A program made the translations under genes and the position numbers. Source: Chloroflexota bacterium (GTDB lineage: Bacteria > Chloroflexota > UBA11872 > VXNJ01). Taken from it: a stretch of 5,179 nucleotides of DNA. The stretch covers positions 1 to 5,179 of the forward strand of contig JAPOVO010000042.1 in assembly GCA_026708165.1 (NCBI GenBank), read 5' to 3'. Shown piece after piece: positions 1 through 5,179 of this stretch; the stretch's first letter is position 1; every line of letters begins with the position of its first letter. Under the pieces are notes generated by a model. That model had not been told where the DNA came from and searched no databases. It worked only from the letters and a program-made list of their open reading frames with translations.

Positions 1-161
1 CGACGAACATCATCGAGAACCTGAACGGAAGCGTCGAGCGCTATACGCGGAACGTTAAGCGGTGGCGCGATGGCCAGATGATTCAACGCTGGGTAGCGAG
101 CGCGCTGGTAGAGGCGGAGAAGCACTTTCGGCGGGTCCGCGGGTACCACAACCTGCCGACC
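1..161 (+). pseudogene. IS256 (Mutator)-family transposase, C-terminal fragment
   Basis: Reading from base 3, about 53 residues match the C-terminal end of IS256-family DDE transposases, which move insertion sequences by cut/copy-and-paste. Visible hallmarks are TNIIENLNGSVERYTR, then VKRWRDGQM, RWVASALVEAEK and FRRVRGYHNLPT. The Glu of TNIIEN (bases 15-17) probably corresponds to the third catalytic acidic residue of the family; this is inferred from its position about 50 residues before the usual C-terminus. The N-terminal part lies outside the window, so whether the gene is intact upstream is unknown. Downstream of LPT the family signal stops. The frame then runs on without a stop to 966-968 through unrelated DNA that is a kinase remnant on the other strand. 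The normal transposase stop and the terminal inverted repeat are therefore missing, and the element looks truncated at its right end. Confidence 0.85.
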
Positions 162-494
162 AGCTCCGCCGGCTCGGGAGAGACCGACAGCGTGCCGGTC
201 TCGACGAGCCCCGGGTCGAGCAGGTCGGCGCTGAAGGCCCCGTATGTGGTCGGCCTGCTCCTCGATAATCCGCACGAACTGCCGCACCTTCGCCAGGTCG
301 AGGCCCGGCGAGGTGCTCAGCACGGTGATCGTCGACCGCTTGATGAAGGTCAGCGCCGCCCGCAGCTCGTGATTCACCATGCCCAGGAACTCGGCCCGTT
401 GCCGCTCCAGCTCCTCCAGCGGCGCCAGGCCCTGCCCCATCGTGACGATCACCGACTCCACCTCGCCGTCCGCGGAGCGGCGCGGGTCGATGGA
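155..494 (-). pseudogene. Sensor histidine kinase remnant (HisKA region), frameshifted and truncated
   Basis: On the minus strand, bases about 494 to 240 read SADGEVESVIVTM, then LAPLEELERQRAEFLGMV, the H-box NHELRAALTFIK and VRQFVRIIEEQADHIRG. This is the end of a PAS-type sensor region, the linker helix and the phosphoacceptor domain of a two-component sensor kinase. The phosphoacceptor His is encoded at 369-371. At about 233-241 the frame breaks. The homology resumes one frame over as DLLDPGLVETGTLSVSPEPAELVG, down to about 155. Family members continue from here into the HATPase_c catalytic domain, which is absent because transposase sequence follows. The usual Pro after HELR is Ala. With a frameshift, no ATP-binding N/G boxes and no recognisable sensor domain or start upstream, this is a dead fragment. 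The family assignment rests on remembered motifs rather than a search, but the match is strong. Confidence 0.8.
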
Positions 495-684
495 GGATCG
501 CGAGCAGGAGATCGCCCAGGGGACTGGCCGAAGAAAAACGCGCCCTTCTTTAGCAGACTGGCCGAGCCGGCGCTCAACGCTACCACGCCACGGCGGAAGC
601 GACGCACTTCAGTGCTCGGACACTCCGTCCGGCCACTGCCGTTCCCAAAGCTCGGCGGCACGATTCGGAAACAGGAGGCGTCCA
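495..684. other. Intergenic region upstream of the lectin operon
   Basis: No gene is recognised here. Frames stay open on both strands, as is common in GC-rich DNA, but none shows protein-family signal. The kinase homology fades at about 490-500 and the lectin gene starts at 685, so this stretch presumably holds the operon promoter. No convincing -35/-10 pair and no operator-like palindrome could be picked out by eye. Confidence 0.4.
673..678 (+). promoter_or_regulatory. Ribosome binding site of the lectin gene
   Basis: AGGAGG lies six bases before the ATG at 685. It is a near-perfect Shine-Dalgarno sequence. It fixes the start at 685 although the same frame is open upstream with an earlier ATG at 379, and it places a signal peptide exactly at the N-terminus. 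Confidence 0.8.
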
Positions 685-1908
685 ATGAACCACATTTCCC
701 CTCGTTGCGGCGTTACTGTGCGATCGCGCTCTGCGTTCGTGACCGTTTCTTTGTTGCTTGCCACGTTTCCGGCTCAGGCCCAGTCGGTGACGCCGACCGC
801 CAGCGGCAGCAAGGATGCCGCCCAGCTCGTCGGTCAGACGCTGGTCCTGAGCCACGTTCTCGGGACGACCGAGGCCTGCCTCGAGGTACAGTCCGGCCGC
901 GCGCGGAGAGGTCAGGACGTATGGACCTACGAGTGCAACGGGACGGACGCGCAGCTCTGGCGTCTTGAGCAGCGCGCCTCCGGCGACGATCGCGGTCGGT
1001 ACCGGTTGGTGAGCAAGTTGGGCGGTCTCCAGAGGTACTGCCTCGACAATCGAGCAGACTTCCGCAATAGCGAGCGAATGGGGATCTGGAACTGCGTGGA
1101 CGACCCACACCCTGCTGCCCCGAACCAGACGTTCGACCTCCATCGCTTCGGCGACCGCTGGACGCTCACCTTCGTGAGCGCCGATGCCAGCGTGGTTCTG
1201 TGGGCCTATCGCGACGAGGCCACCGTGAAGGGCGGCACCGTCGGCCAGCAACGCGACGGGACGGGCTCTGCCGCGGAGTGGCGCATCGAGACTTACGATT
1301 CCCCCGCGCAAACGTTGCTTGAGCCCTGTCCGGAAGTCACGTCCCCGGATGACTCCGTTGCGCTCCGGGCAACACTCGTCTGCCTGCAGGAAAAACTCGA
1401 AGAAACGAATGAATCTCAATACCATTTGGTAAACCAATTCCTCGACCAGCAGGAACAGCTTGAGGCGGTCGTTTTTGAACTCACGGGTCCGGAAAAGCGA
1501 GTCCACGAAATTCCCGCGCTGACACCCGCGGTTTCTCATGGTCACTGGGGTTGGGGCCAGAATGGGTGGATCTTCGAGTGTGCTGACCGAAAGAGAAGTA
1601 TGCAACAGGATCAACCGCGCCCGAGCGACCTCGGATTGCCGGAGACCCCGCCGGGTTTCACTCGCGTCGGCGCCAGCGTTGGCGGCTGGGGGCCCTGGGT
1701 TCGTCGGTCGCGTGCGCATCGTTCAGGCGGGCGTCGCGTTGGCACCCACTGTGTACCACGCGAATATTGCAACGGTCACGCCGAGCAGTGTCGAGGCAGA
1801 GACCGCCAGGCGGGTTGCTTTGTGAACACGGATTGGTACGAGTGGTACACACGTCGCGCCGCGGCCCTTTCCTTGCCGGTGACCAATGAAGCTGTTTGCG
1901 CTCGATAG
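685..1908 (+). CDS. Secreted ricin-type beta-trefoil (QxW) lectin-domain protein
   Basis: The product is 407 residues. A signal peptide spans about residues 1-32: Arg residues at 13 and 15, the hydrophobic run AFVTVSLLLATF, and likely cleavage after AQA. Residues about 48-203 form a ricin B-type beta-trefoil with three degenerate repeats. These are Cys65/Cys84 with QLW at 90-92, Cys119/Cys137 with QTF at 148-150, and a cysteine-free repeat ending AEW at 197-199. Such domains bind sugars; the ligand cannot be told here. Residues about 225-263 look helical or coiled-coil. Residues about 279-407 are unrecognised, with Trp-rich motifs (HWGWGQNGW, GGWGPW) and six Cys (299, 356, 362, 369, 378, 405). 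Secretion and disulfides fit each other. The gene is followed after 22 bases by the glycine-zipper gene on the same strand, suggesting co-transcription. A local frame disturbance at about 1560-1650 cannot be excluded. Confidence 0.8.
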   Translation: MNHISPRCGVTVRSRSAFVTVSLLLATFPAQAQSVTPTASGSKDAAQLVGQTLVLSHVLGTTEACLEVQSGRARRGQDVWTYECNGTDAQLWRLEQRASGDDRGRYRLVSKLGGLQRYCLDNRADFRNSERMGIWNCVDDPHPAAPNQTFDLHRFGDRWTLTFVSADASVVLWAYRDEATVKGGTVGQQRDGTGSAAEWRIETYDSPAQTLLEPCPEVTSPDDSVALRATLVCLQEKLEETNESQYHLVNQFLDQQEQLEAVVFELTGPEKRVHEIPALTPAVSHGHWGWGQNGWIFECADRKRSMQQDQPRPSDLGLPETPPGFTRVGASVGGWGPWVRRSRAHRSGGRRVGTHCVPREYCNGHAEQCRGRDRQAGCFVNTDWYEWYTRRAAALSLPVTNEAVCAR

Positions 1909-1919
1909 CCGTATTCTTC

Positions 1920-1925
1920 GGGAGG
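1920..1925 (+). promoter_or_regulatory. Ribosome binding site of the glycine-zipper gene
   Basis: GGGAGG ends five bases before the ATG at 1931. It favours 1931 over the in-frame upstream ATG at 1886, which would overlap the lectin gene by 23 bases and put a charged 15-residue stretch in front of the signal sequence. Confidence 0.75.
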
Positions 1926-1930
1926 CTGAA

Positions 1931-4831
1931 ATGAGGCGTTGCCCTGGTTGGTGTCCCCGGTTTCTGTTTCTTTTTCTCATGCCCTGTCCTGTCTTTCCGC
2001 AAGTCGTCACAGAAGCTCCTGCTTCCGGCCAAGCTCGGAGCCTCGCCAGCGCGGAAGCGTACTCGGACTTGGCGGCGAAGGTGGGTCCTCGAGTCGTCGC
2101 ACACTGGCGACGAACCGACCTGCCGGACGCTCGCGACGTTTACGCCAATTCCCATGCCGACCTTCAACAGGCGGTCGATAAGGCCATCGAGGAGTACCGT
2201 AGGTTTCAACGCGCCTACGCTGTCACGCCAATCACCGCAGACGCCACCGCCCGGATTCAGGTTGGTCTTTTGGCTGTGGCGACCAGTACTGCAGCTGGGG
2301 CAGCCGTTGGTGGCCCTTACGGAGCAGCAGTCGGATCGATACTTGGCGTTGTCGGCGGAACAGCCGCCGCTCTCGCGGGAGGAACTGCCTACGAGCGGTC
2401 CCTGGAACACGGACGAGCCCATGCGCGGAGTCTGCTCCGTCGCCATCGGCATGCCATTCTCGGCGGTCTTTCGTACGATGAGTTGCAGGCGCTTCCGCCA
2501 GAACAACTACGTGACCGTTTTGTTGGCGCCACATCGGCGCTGCAGGACGCGCTGGCCCAGTCGAGGAACGGTCCCGCCCGTGACTTCGCTGTCGATGTCT
2601 TACTTGACACACTTGTAAACACAACATCCACGCAACTTGACCAGGCGGTGTTGCGGGAAGAGGATATTGCGGAGTTTTCGTCGTTTGCACGGGACCTCCA
2701 AAAGGACCTTGACGAACTCGGCGAACAACTCGATCGTCGACTCGACGACGTGGAAACATCGATGGATGGGGTTGCGGAGTCGGTTGCGGATCTCGAAGGA
2801 TCTGTCGAGAATCTCGGCGAGCGCATGGAGGTGCTCGGGTCGGACCAGGCTCTTGTCGCCGAGTTCATTTTCGATTTGATGCCGCCCTCGCGTAAGGCCA
2901 ACGCGCTTCGTCGAGGTTTTCTCGCTGATCGGTTCCGATGCCGAGATCGGCAGGACGATTGCGATGCCGCGAAGCTGAGGAACTTGAAGGACGCACTAAT
3001 CGATCTGTTCGACGCGGACGCGAAGCGTGAGCAGCGCCAGCGGGAGCTTGCGGGCTACGTGCGGGAACTAGGCGAGGTGGCGGCCGCGGTCGGAAATCTG
3101 AGTGACATTGCGACGAACCTCGGCGTGAATTCGCCGGAACTGCGGGATTTGGCCCGCTACAGCGGCGGTGGGTCACAGGCGTTCAAACAGTATGTGGCGC
3201 AGGACTATTTGGGAGCGTTTGCGACTGTGACGGGGTTGCTCGGTCCACGTCGCGACCCCGACGCCGAACGGTTCAGCATTTTGGTGGGTTATCTGGATCG
3301 GCAGTTCTCGCAAGTCAATGCCAAACTCGACCGAGTTTTGGACAACCAGGTGCGAATCCTGGAGGGTCTGGCGTCGGTGTCCGAACAGATAGCCGCTGGC
3401 TTCCAAGGTATGGATCGGACACTTTCGCGCATGGAGTTCGAACAACAACGAACGGGCGACGCCGTTCGCACGCTGGTGTGGACACCATGGCGGGCGTGTT
3501 CGGGCGTTTACGATCAGGCAATGACTCGGGAGCCGGATGGGCGATACGCGTGGCTAGATCCAGAATCCTTTACCTTTACTTCGGAGGCGGCGCTGCGAGA
3601 CGTAATACAGTCTGTTGGCGAGACTCAAGTACTTCGGTGCCTTACGCAAATGCAGGATGCCCTCGCGAGCCTACGGGCCGCCGAGACTTTTGGGAACTTT
3701 GTGCAGTTGGACTGGGTTCTGGGTAAGTGGGTGGGTTCGGAGATTCCGGAGTTTGAGACACAGGCGGAGAAGACGACGCTACAGGATTACGCGCAAGGCG
3801 TTGTCTTGCCGGCGAGAACCAATATGGCCGGGTTCGTCGAGGCGCATTCGGGGTTGTCCTTTGCGAGCGCTTTCGCAATGCTCACTCACGGTGTCGAGTC
3901 GACGGATGACTGGAGAGCGCTTGTCGAGGAGTACAAGAGCGGGCGCAGGAGCTTCGTCTGTTGGAGCGGGCCGGGACCGCACGCACGGCTCTACGAGTTG
4001 TTGTGCCCCGAATTGGGCGATGGAACTCCCGACGAGAACGCGGCTGTATTGCTGAGCAGCCAGGTTGTGGCTGACGTGGTAAACGATATCGCAAAGTGGG
4101 TCCTGGTCATGGCGCAGTTTGCCGATATTCGTGATCAGGTCACTGGCAGGTGGGTTTGTACGGATCCGGTGTCTGGAGATTGGCGATCGTGCTACGAGAT
4201 GCTGTTAGATGCCGCCGAACGTAGCGATTGGAACATTCGGCGTAGTACAGGAGAGGATCTGGTCGAAGATGCGATCGCAATGTTGGACGTTGCCATAGCG
4301 GCGTACGCGATGGTATACGGCCCGATGGCAGCGAACCATATCGTGGACCGAATCGGATCCGGGAGGATGGACGGTAGGTTGATTGAGGCGCTTCGACGGA
4401 ATTCGTATCTGGCTGCGAACGTGGCTCAACTCCTGCTGGAGGAGCGGTATACGGCGCGAACCGCGGGACGAGGCCGACGCCAGCGTTCGCTTACATGGTA
4501 TGGACGAGCGTATGAGGTGGCTCTGACGGACAGAGTTGCAAACCTCAGCCTGCTCGAGAGGGCGTTTGGCGACGATTTGGTTTTCGGGAAGGGCGACGCG
4601 GGGCCACAGATCGGAGTACATGCAGACGGCGAGATGGCCATGATTGATTTGCCGGCGCCGGGAGCGTTCGTCGCGGGTCGGCTTCGACTGCCGCCACGGT
4701 ACTATGAGTTGTTGGCAACGCGGAACCGCTTGGCGGACCGTCTGTACGAGTATCGGATGCTTGACGGACTCACCGAGTCGGAGAGATTGGGTCTGGGAGT
4801 GGCATTTGGCGCGGTCGCTGCGGCGCGATGA
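1931..4831 (+). CDS. Large exported protein with glycine zipper and two coiled coils, unknown function
   Basis: The product is 966 residues from the 1931 start. The N-terminus RRCPGWCPRFLFLFLMP is a signal-peptide-like basic then hydrophobic run; cleavage is probable near residue 24. Residues 111-151 are rich in Gly, Ala and Val, with Gly at 123, 127, 131, 135, 139 and 143. This unbroken GxxxG series is long enough for a membrane hairpin turning at GGPYG. Residues about 260-302 and 455-503 are heptad-repeat helices with hydrophobic residues at alternating 3 and 4 spacing. The mature part has eight Cys (337, 344, 523, 570, 678, 692, 743, 754) in close pairs, fitting disulfides outside the cytoplasm. 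The C-terminal half (about 510-966) looks helical and has no motif I recognise. The layout recalls helical pore-forming or membrane-active proteins, but no named family is identified. It follows the lectin gene by 22 bases, which suggests a joint role. An alternative start at 1886 gives 981 residues. Confidence 0.85.
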   Translation: MRRCPGWCPRFLFLFLMPCPVFPQVVTEAPASGQARSLASAEAYSDLAAKVGPRVVAHWRRTDLPDARDVYANSHADLQQAVDKAIEEYRRFQRAYAVTPITADATARIQVGLLAVATSTAAGAAVGGPYGAAVGSILGVVGGTAAALAGGTAYERSLEHGRAHARSLLRRHRHAILGGLSYDELQALPPEQLRDRFVGATSALQDALAQSRNGPARDFAVDVLLDTLVNTTSTQLDQAVLREEDIAEFSSFARDLQKDLDELGEQLDRRLDDVETSMDGVAESVADLEGSVENLGERMEVLGSDQALVAEFIFDLMPPSRKANALRRGFLADRFRCRDRQDDCDAAKLRNLKDALIDLFDADAKREQRQRELAGYVRELGEVAAAVGNLSDIATNLGVNSPELRDLARYSGGGSQAFKQYVAQDYLGAFATVTGLLGPRRDPDAERFSILVGYLDRQFSQVNAKLDRVLDNQVRILEGLASVSEQIAAGFQGMDRTLSRMEFEQQRTGDAVRTLVWTPWRACSGVYDQAMTREPDGRYAWLDPESFTFTSEAALRDVIQSVGETQVLRCLTQMQDALASLRAAETFGNFVQLDWVLGKWVGSEIPEFETQAEKTTLQDYAQGVVLPARTNMAGFVEAHSGLSFASAFAMLTHGVESTDDWRALVEEYKSGRRSFVCWSGPGPHARLYELLCPELGDGTPDENAAVLLSSQVVADVVNDIAKWVLVMAQFADIRDQVTGRWVCTDPVSGDWRSCYEMLLDAAERSDWNIRRSTGEDLVEDAIAMLDVAIAAYAMVYGPMAANHIVDRIGSGRMDGRLIEALRRNSYLAANVAQLLLEERYTARTAGRGRRQRSLTWYGRAYEVALTDRVANLSLLERAFGDDLVFGKGDAGPQIGVHADGEMAMIDLPAPGAFVAGRLRLPPRYYELLATRNRLADRLYEYRMLDGLTESERLGLGVAFGAVAAAR
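2261..2383 (+). other. Glycine-zipper / hydrophobic hairpin segment
   Basis: These bases encode residues 111-151 of the large exported protein. Six glycines sit exactly four residues apart (123 to 143), with extra Gly/Ala on the same face at 147 and 151. Glycine zippers of this kind pack transmembrane helices tightly, and they occur in channel-like and membrane-associated proteins as a class. Charged residues are absent between Arg108 and Glu155. Confidence 0.7.
2708..2839 (+). other. Coiled coil 1 of the exported protein
   Basis: Residues about 260-303 show a continuous a/d pattern: Leu260, Leu267, Leu271, Val274, Met278, Val281, Val285, Leu288, Val292, Leu295, Met299 and Leu302. The surfaces between are acidic and polar. 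This predicts a long helix that oligomerises or packs in a helical bundle. Confidence 0.7.
3293..3439 (+). other. Coiled coil 2 of the exported protein
   Basis: Residues about 455-503 follow the same 3/4 spacing: Leu455, Phe459, Val462, Leu466, Val469, Ile476, Leu480, Val483, Ile487, Met494, Leu498 and Met501. Gln473 is a single polar residue in the core. Together with coiled coil 1 it suggests an extended helical stalk or an intramolecular antiparallel bundle. Confidence 0.7.
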
Positions 4832-5157
4832 GTGCTGGTGGTGCGGCGTCGGTCGTGATCGTTGTGTCGCGTTCGTGGTCCTTGTGCCCGATCCGGAAGC
4901 CGGGCGGGGACTACATCGCCGGATTCGAGGTGGCAGGCCAGGCTGTCGTCCACGTCAGCAACAGCACGAACTCGCTGACCCGCGCGCGGCGTCGGCAGGT
5001 TCCGCCACAAGGGCGAGCGCCCACGGCGCCGCGACGTCATCGCCCACCGCGTCGCGCTCTCCGAGCGCCGCTGCCGGTTGCGCGGCGCGCTGAACCGCTA
5101 CGATCCTTGGCCCCTGAACCCAGGTGTCAACACTCATCCGAAACTGAACGGAAGTGA
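4828..5157 (+). CDS. Doubtful small reading frame overlapping the end of the large gene
   Basis: An ATG overlaps the TGA of the upstream gene (ATGA, 4828-4831), giving a possible translationally coupled 109-residue product. The first half contains GDYIAGFEVAGQAVVHVSNS, which reads like plausible protein. The second half is a low-complexity Arg/Pro/Ala-rich run typical of chance translation in very GC-rich DNA. No Shine-Dalgarno site precedes the start and no family is recognised. It may be spurious, or a gene remnant with a decayed or shifted 3' half. Confidence 0.2.
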   Translation: MSAGGAASVVIVVSRSWSLCPIRKPGGDYIAGFEVAGQAVVHVSNSTNSLTRARRRQVPPQGRAPTAPRRHRPPRRALRAPLPVARRAEPLRSLAPEPRCQHSSETERK

Positions 5158-5179
5158 ACAGATCGTCGACCCCAACATC
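4832..5179. other. Right flank, no confident gene
   Basis: Beyond the large gene, no reading frame on either strand shows recognisable family signal. Base composition rises sharply: by count, 47 of 60 bases are G or C at 5041-5100, against 26 of 60 at 2581-2640 inside the large gene. No hairpin followed by a T run marks a terminator. From about 5003 the second forward frame is open to the window end (ERPRRRDVIAHRVALSERR, then LNRYDPWPLNP), preceded by an in-frame TGA. It could be the decayed end or start of an unidentified gene. Confidence 0.35.
5115..5159 (+). repeat. Short TGAAC direct-repeat cluster
   Basis: TGAAC occurs at 5115-5119, 5145-5149 and 5155-5159, the last two being ten bases apart within CTGAACGGAAGTGAAC. 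The surrounding sequence GTGTCAACACTCATCCGAAA is more AT-rich than the DNA just upstream. Multiple short repeats near an end are seen in some insertion-sequence families such as IS21, but no element can be assigned from this short stretch. Confidence 0.25.

Noticed and set aside
21..31. CTGAACGGAAG shared with 5144-5154, a possible flanking direct repeat
   Set aside because: The left copy lies within conserved transposase coding sequence, only 11 bases match and neighbouring bases differ, so chance is the simpler explanation.
580..1719. A 379-codon open frame on the minus strand across the lectin gene
   Set aside because: It is antisense to a gene with a signal peptide, a strong ribosome site and a recognisable trefoil fold. 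Its own translation shows no family signal, and such shadows are usual in GC-rich DNA.
1886..1930. Upstream ATG as the start of the large gene
   Set aside because: It overlaps the lectin gene and adds a charged stretch before the signal peptide, while GGGAGG sits five bases before the ATG at 1931.
1976..1990. Possible lipoprotein signal (LMPC) in the large protein
   Set aside because: The residues before the Cys do not fit the lipobox, which needs a small residue at -1. Pro at that position makes lipidation unlikely.
2604..2609. TTGACA, a perfect -35 hexamer, inside the large gene
   Set aside because: No acceptable -10 element lies 16-18 bases downstream, and it sits in the middle of a continuous coding sequence.
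2389..2901. A serine/arginine-rich minus-strand open frame inside the large gene
   Set aside because: It is a low-complexity antisense of the coiled-coil coding region with no start signal of its own.
4886..4905. Hairpin GCCCG/CGGGC after the large gene
   Set aside because: The five-pair stem has a ten-base loop and no following T run, so it is not supported as a terminator.
1..5179. CRISPR array, tRNA or rRNA genes
   Set aside because: No regularly spaced repeats, tRNA-like cloverleaf or rRNA-like sequence was seen on either strand.

Overview
The window is GC-rich bacterial DNA from an organism that cannot be named from sequence alone. Two predicted exported proteins with signal peptides, good Shine-Dalgarno sites and paired cysteines suggest a Gram-negative-like environmental lineage. 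The transposase and histidine kinase remnants belong to types I associate with environmental phyla such as Acidobacteriota or Gemmatimonadota. That placement is a weak inference.

Layout. Positions 1-161 are the C-terminal end of an IS256 (Mutator)-family transposase that enters from the left edge. It breaks off abruptly at about 155-166 into a second remnant on the opposite strand (about 494 down to 155). This is the dimerisation/phosphoacceptor part of a sensor histidine kinase, carrying a frameshift and lacking its ATPase domain. Positions 495-684 hold no recognisable gene and probably contain the promoter of the next unit.

Positions 685-4831 form an apparent two-gene operon on the + strand. 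The first gene (685-1908) encodes a predicted secreted ricin-type beta-trefoil (QxW) lectin with a short coiled coil and a Cys/Trp-rich C-terminal region of unknown nature. After a 22-base gap, the second gene (1931-4831) encodes a 966-residue predicted exported protein. It has a glycine zipper of six glycines at exact i+4 spacing, two long heptad-repeat segments, and a C-terminal half with closely spaced cysteines. I recognise no named family for it. A sugar-binding protein paired with a large helical, membrane-inserting-looking protein suggests a secreted two-component surface-binding or membrane-active system. That function is inference only.

Positions 4832-5179 become very GC-rich. They hold only a doubtful overlapping reading frame (4828-5157) and a cluster of TGAAC repeats that might belong to the end of an insertion element. 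The two-gene unit therefore sits beside mobile-element and broken-gene debris, as expected of an accessory region.
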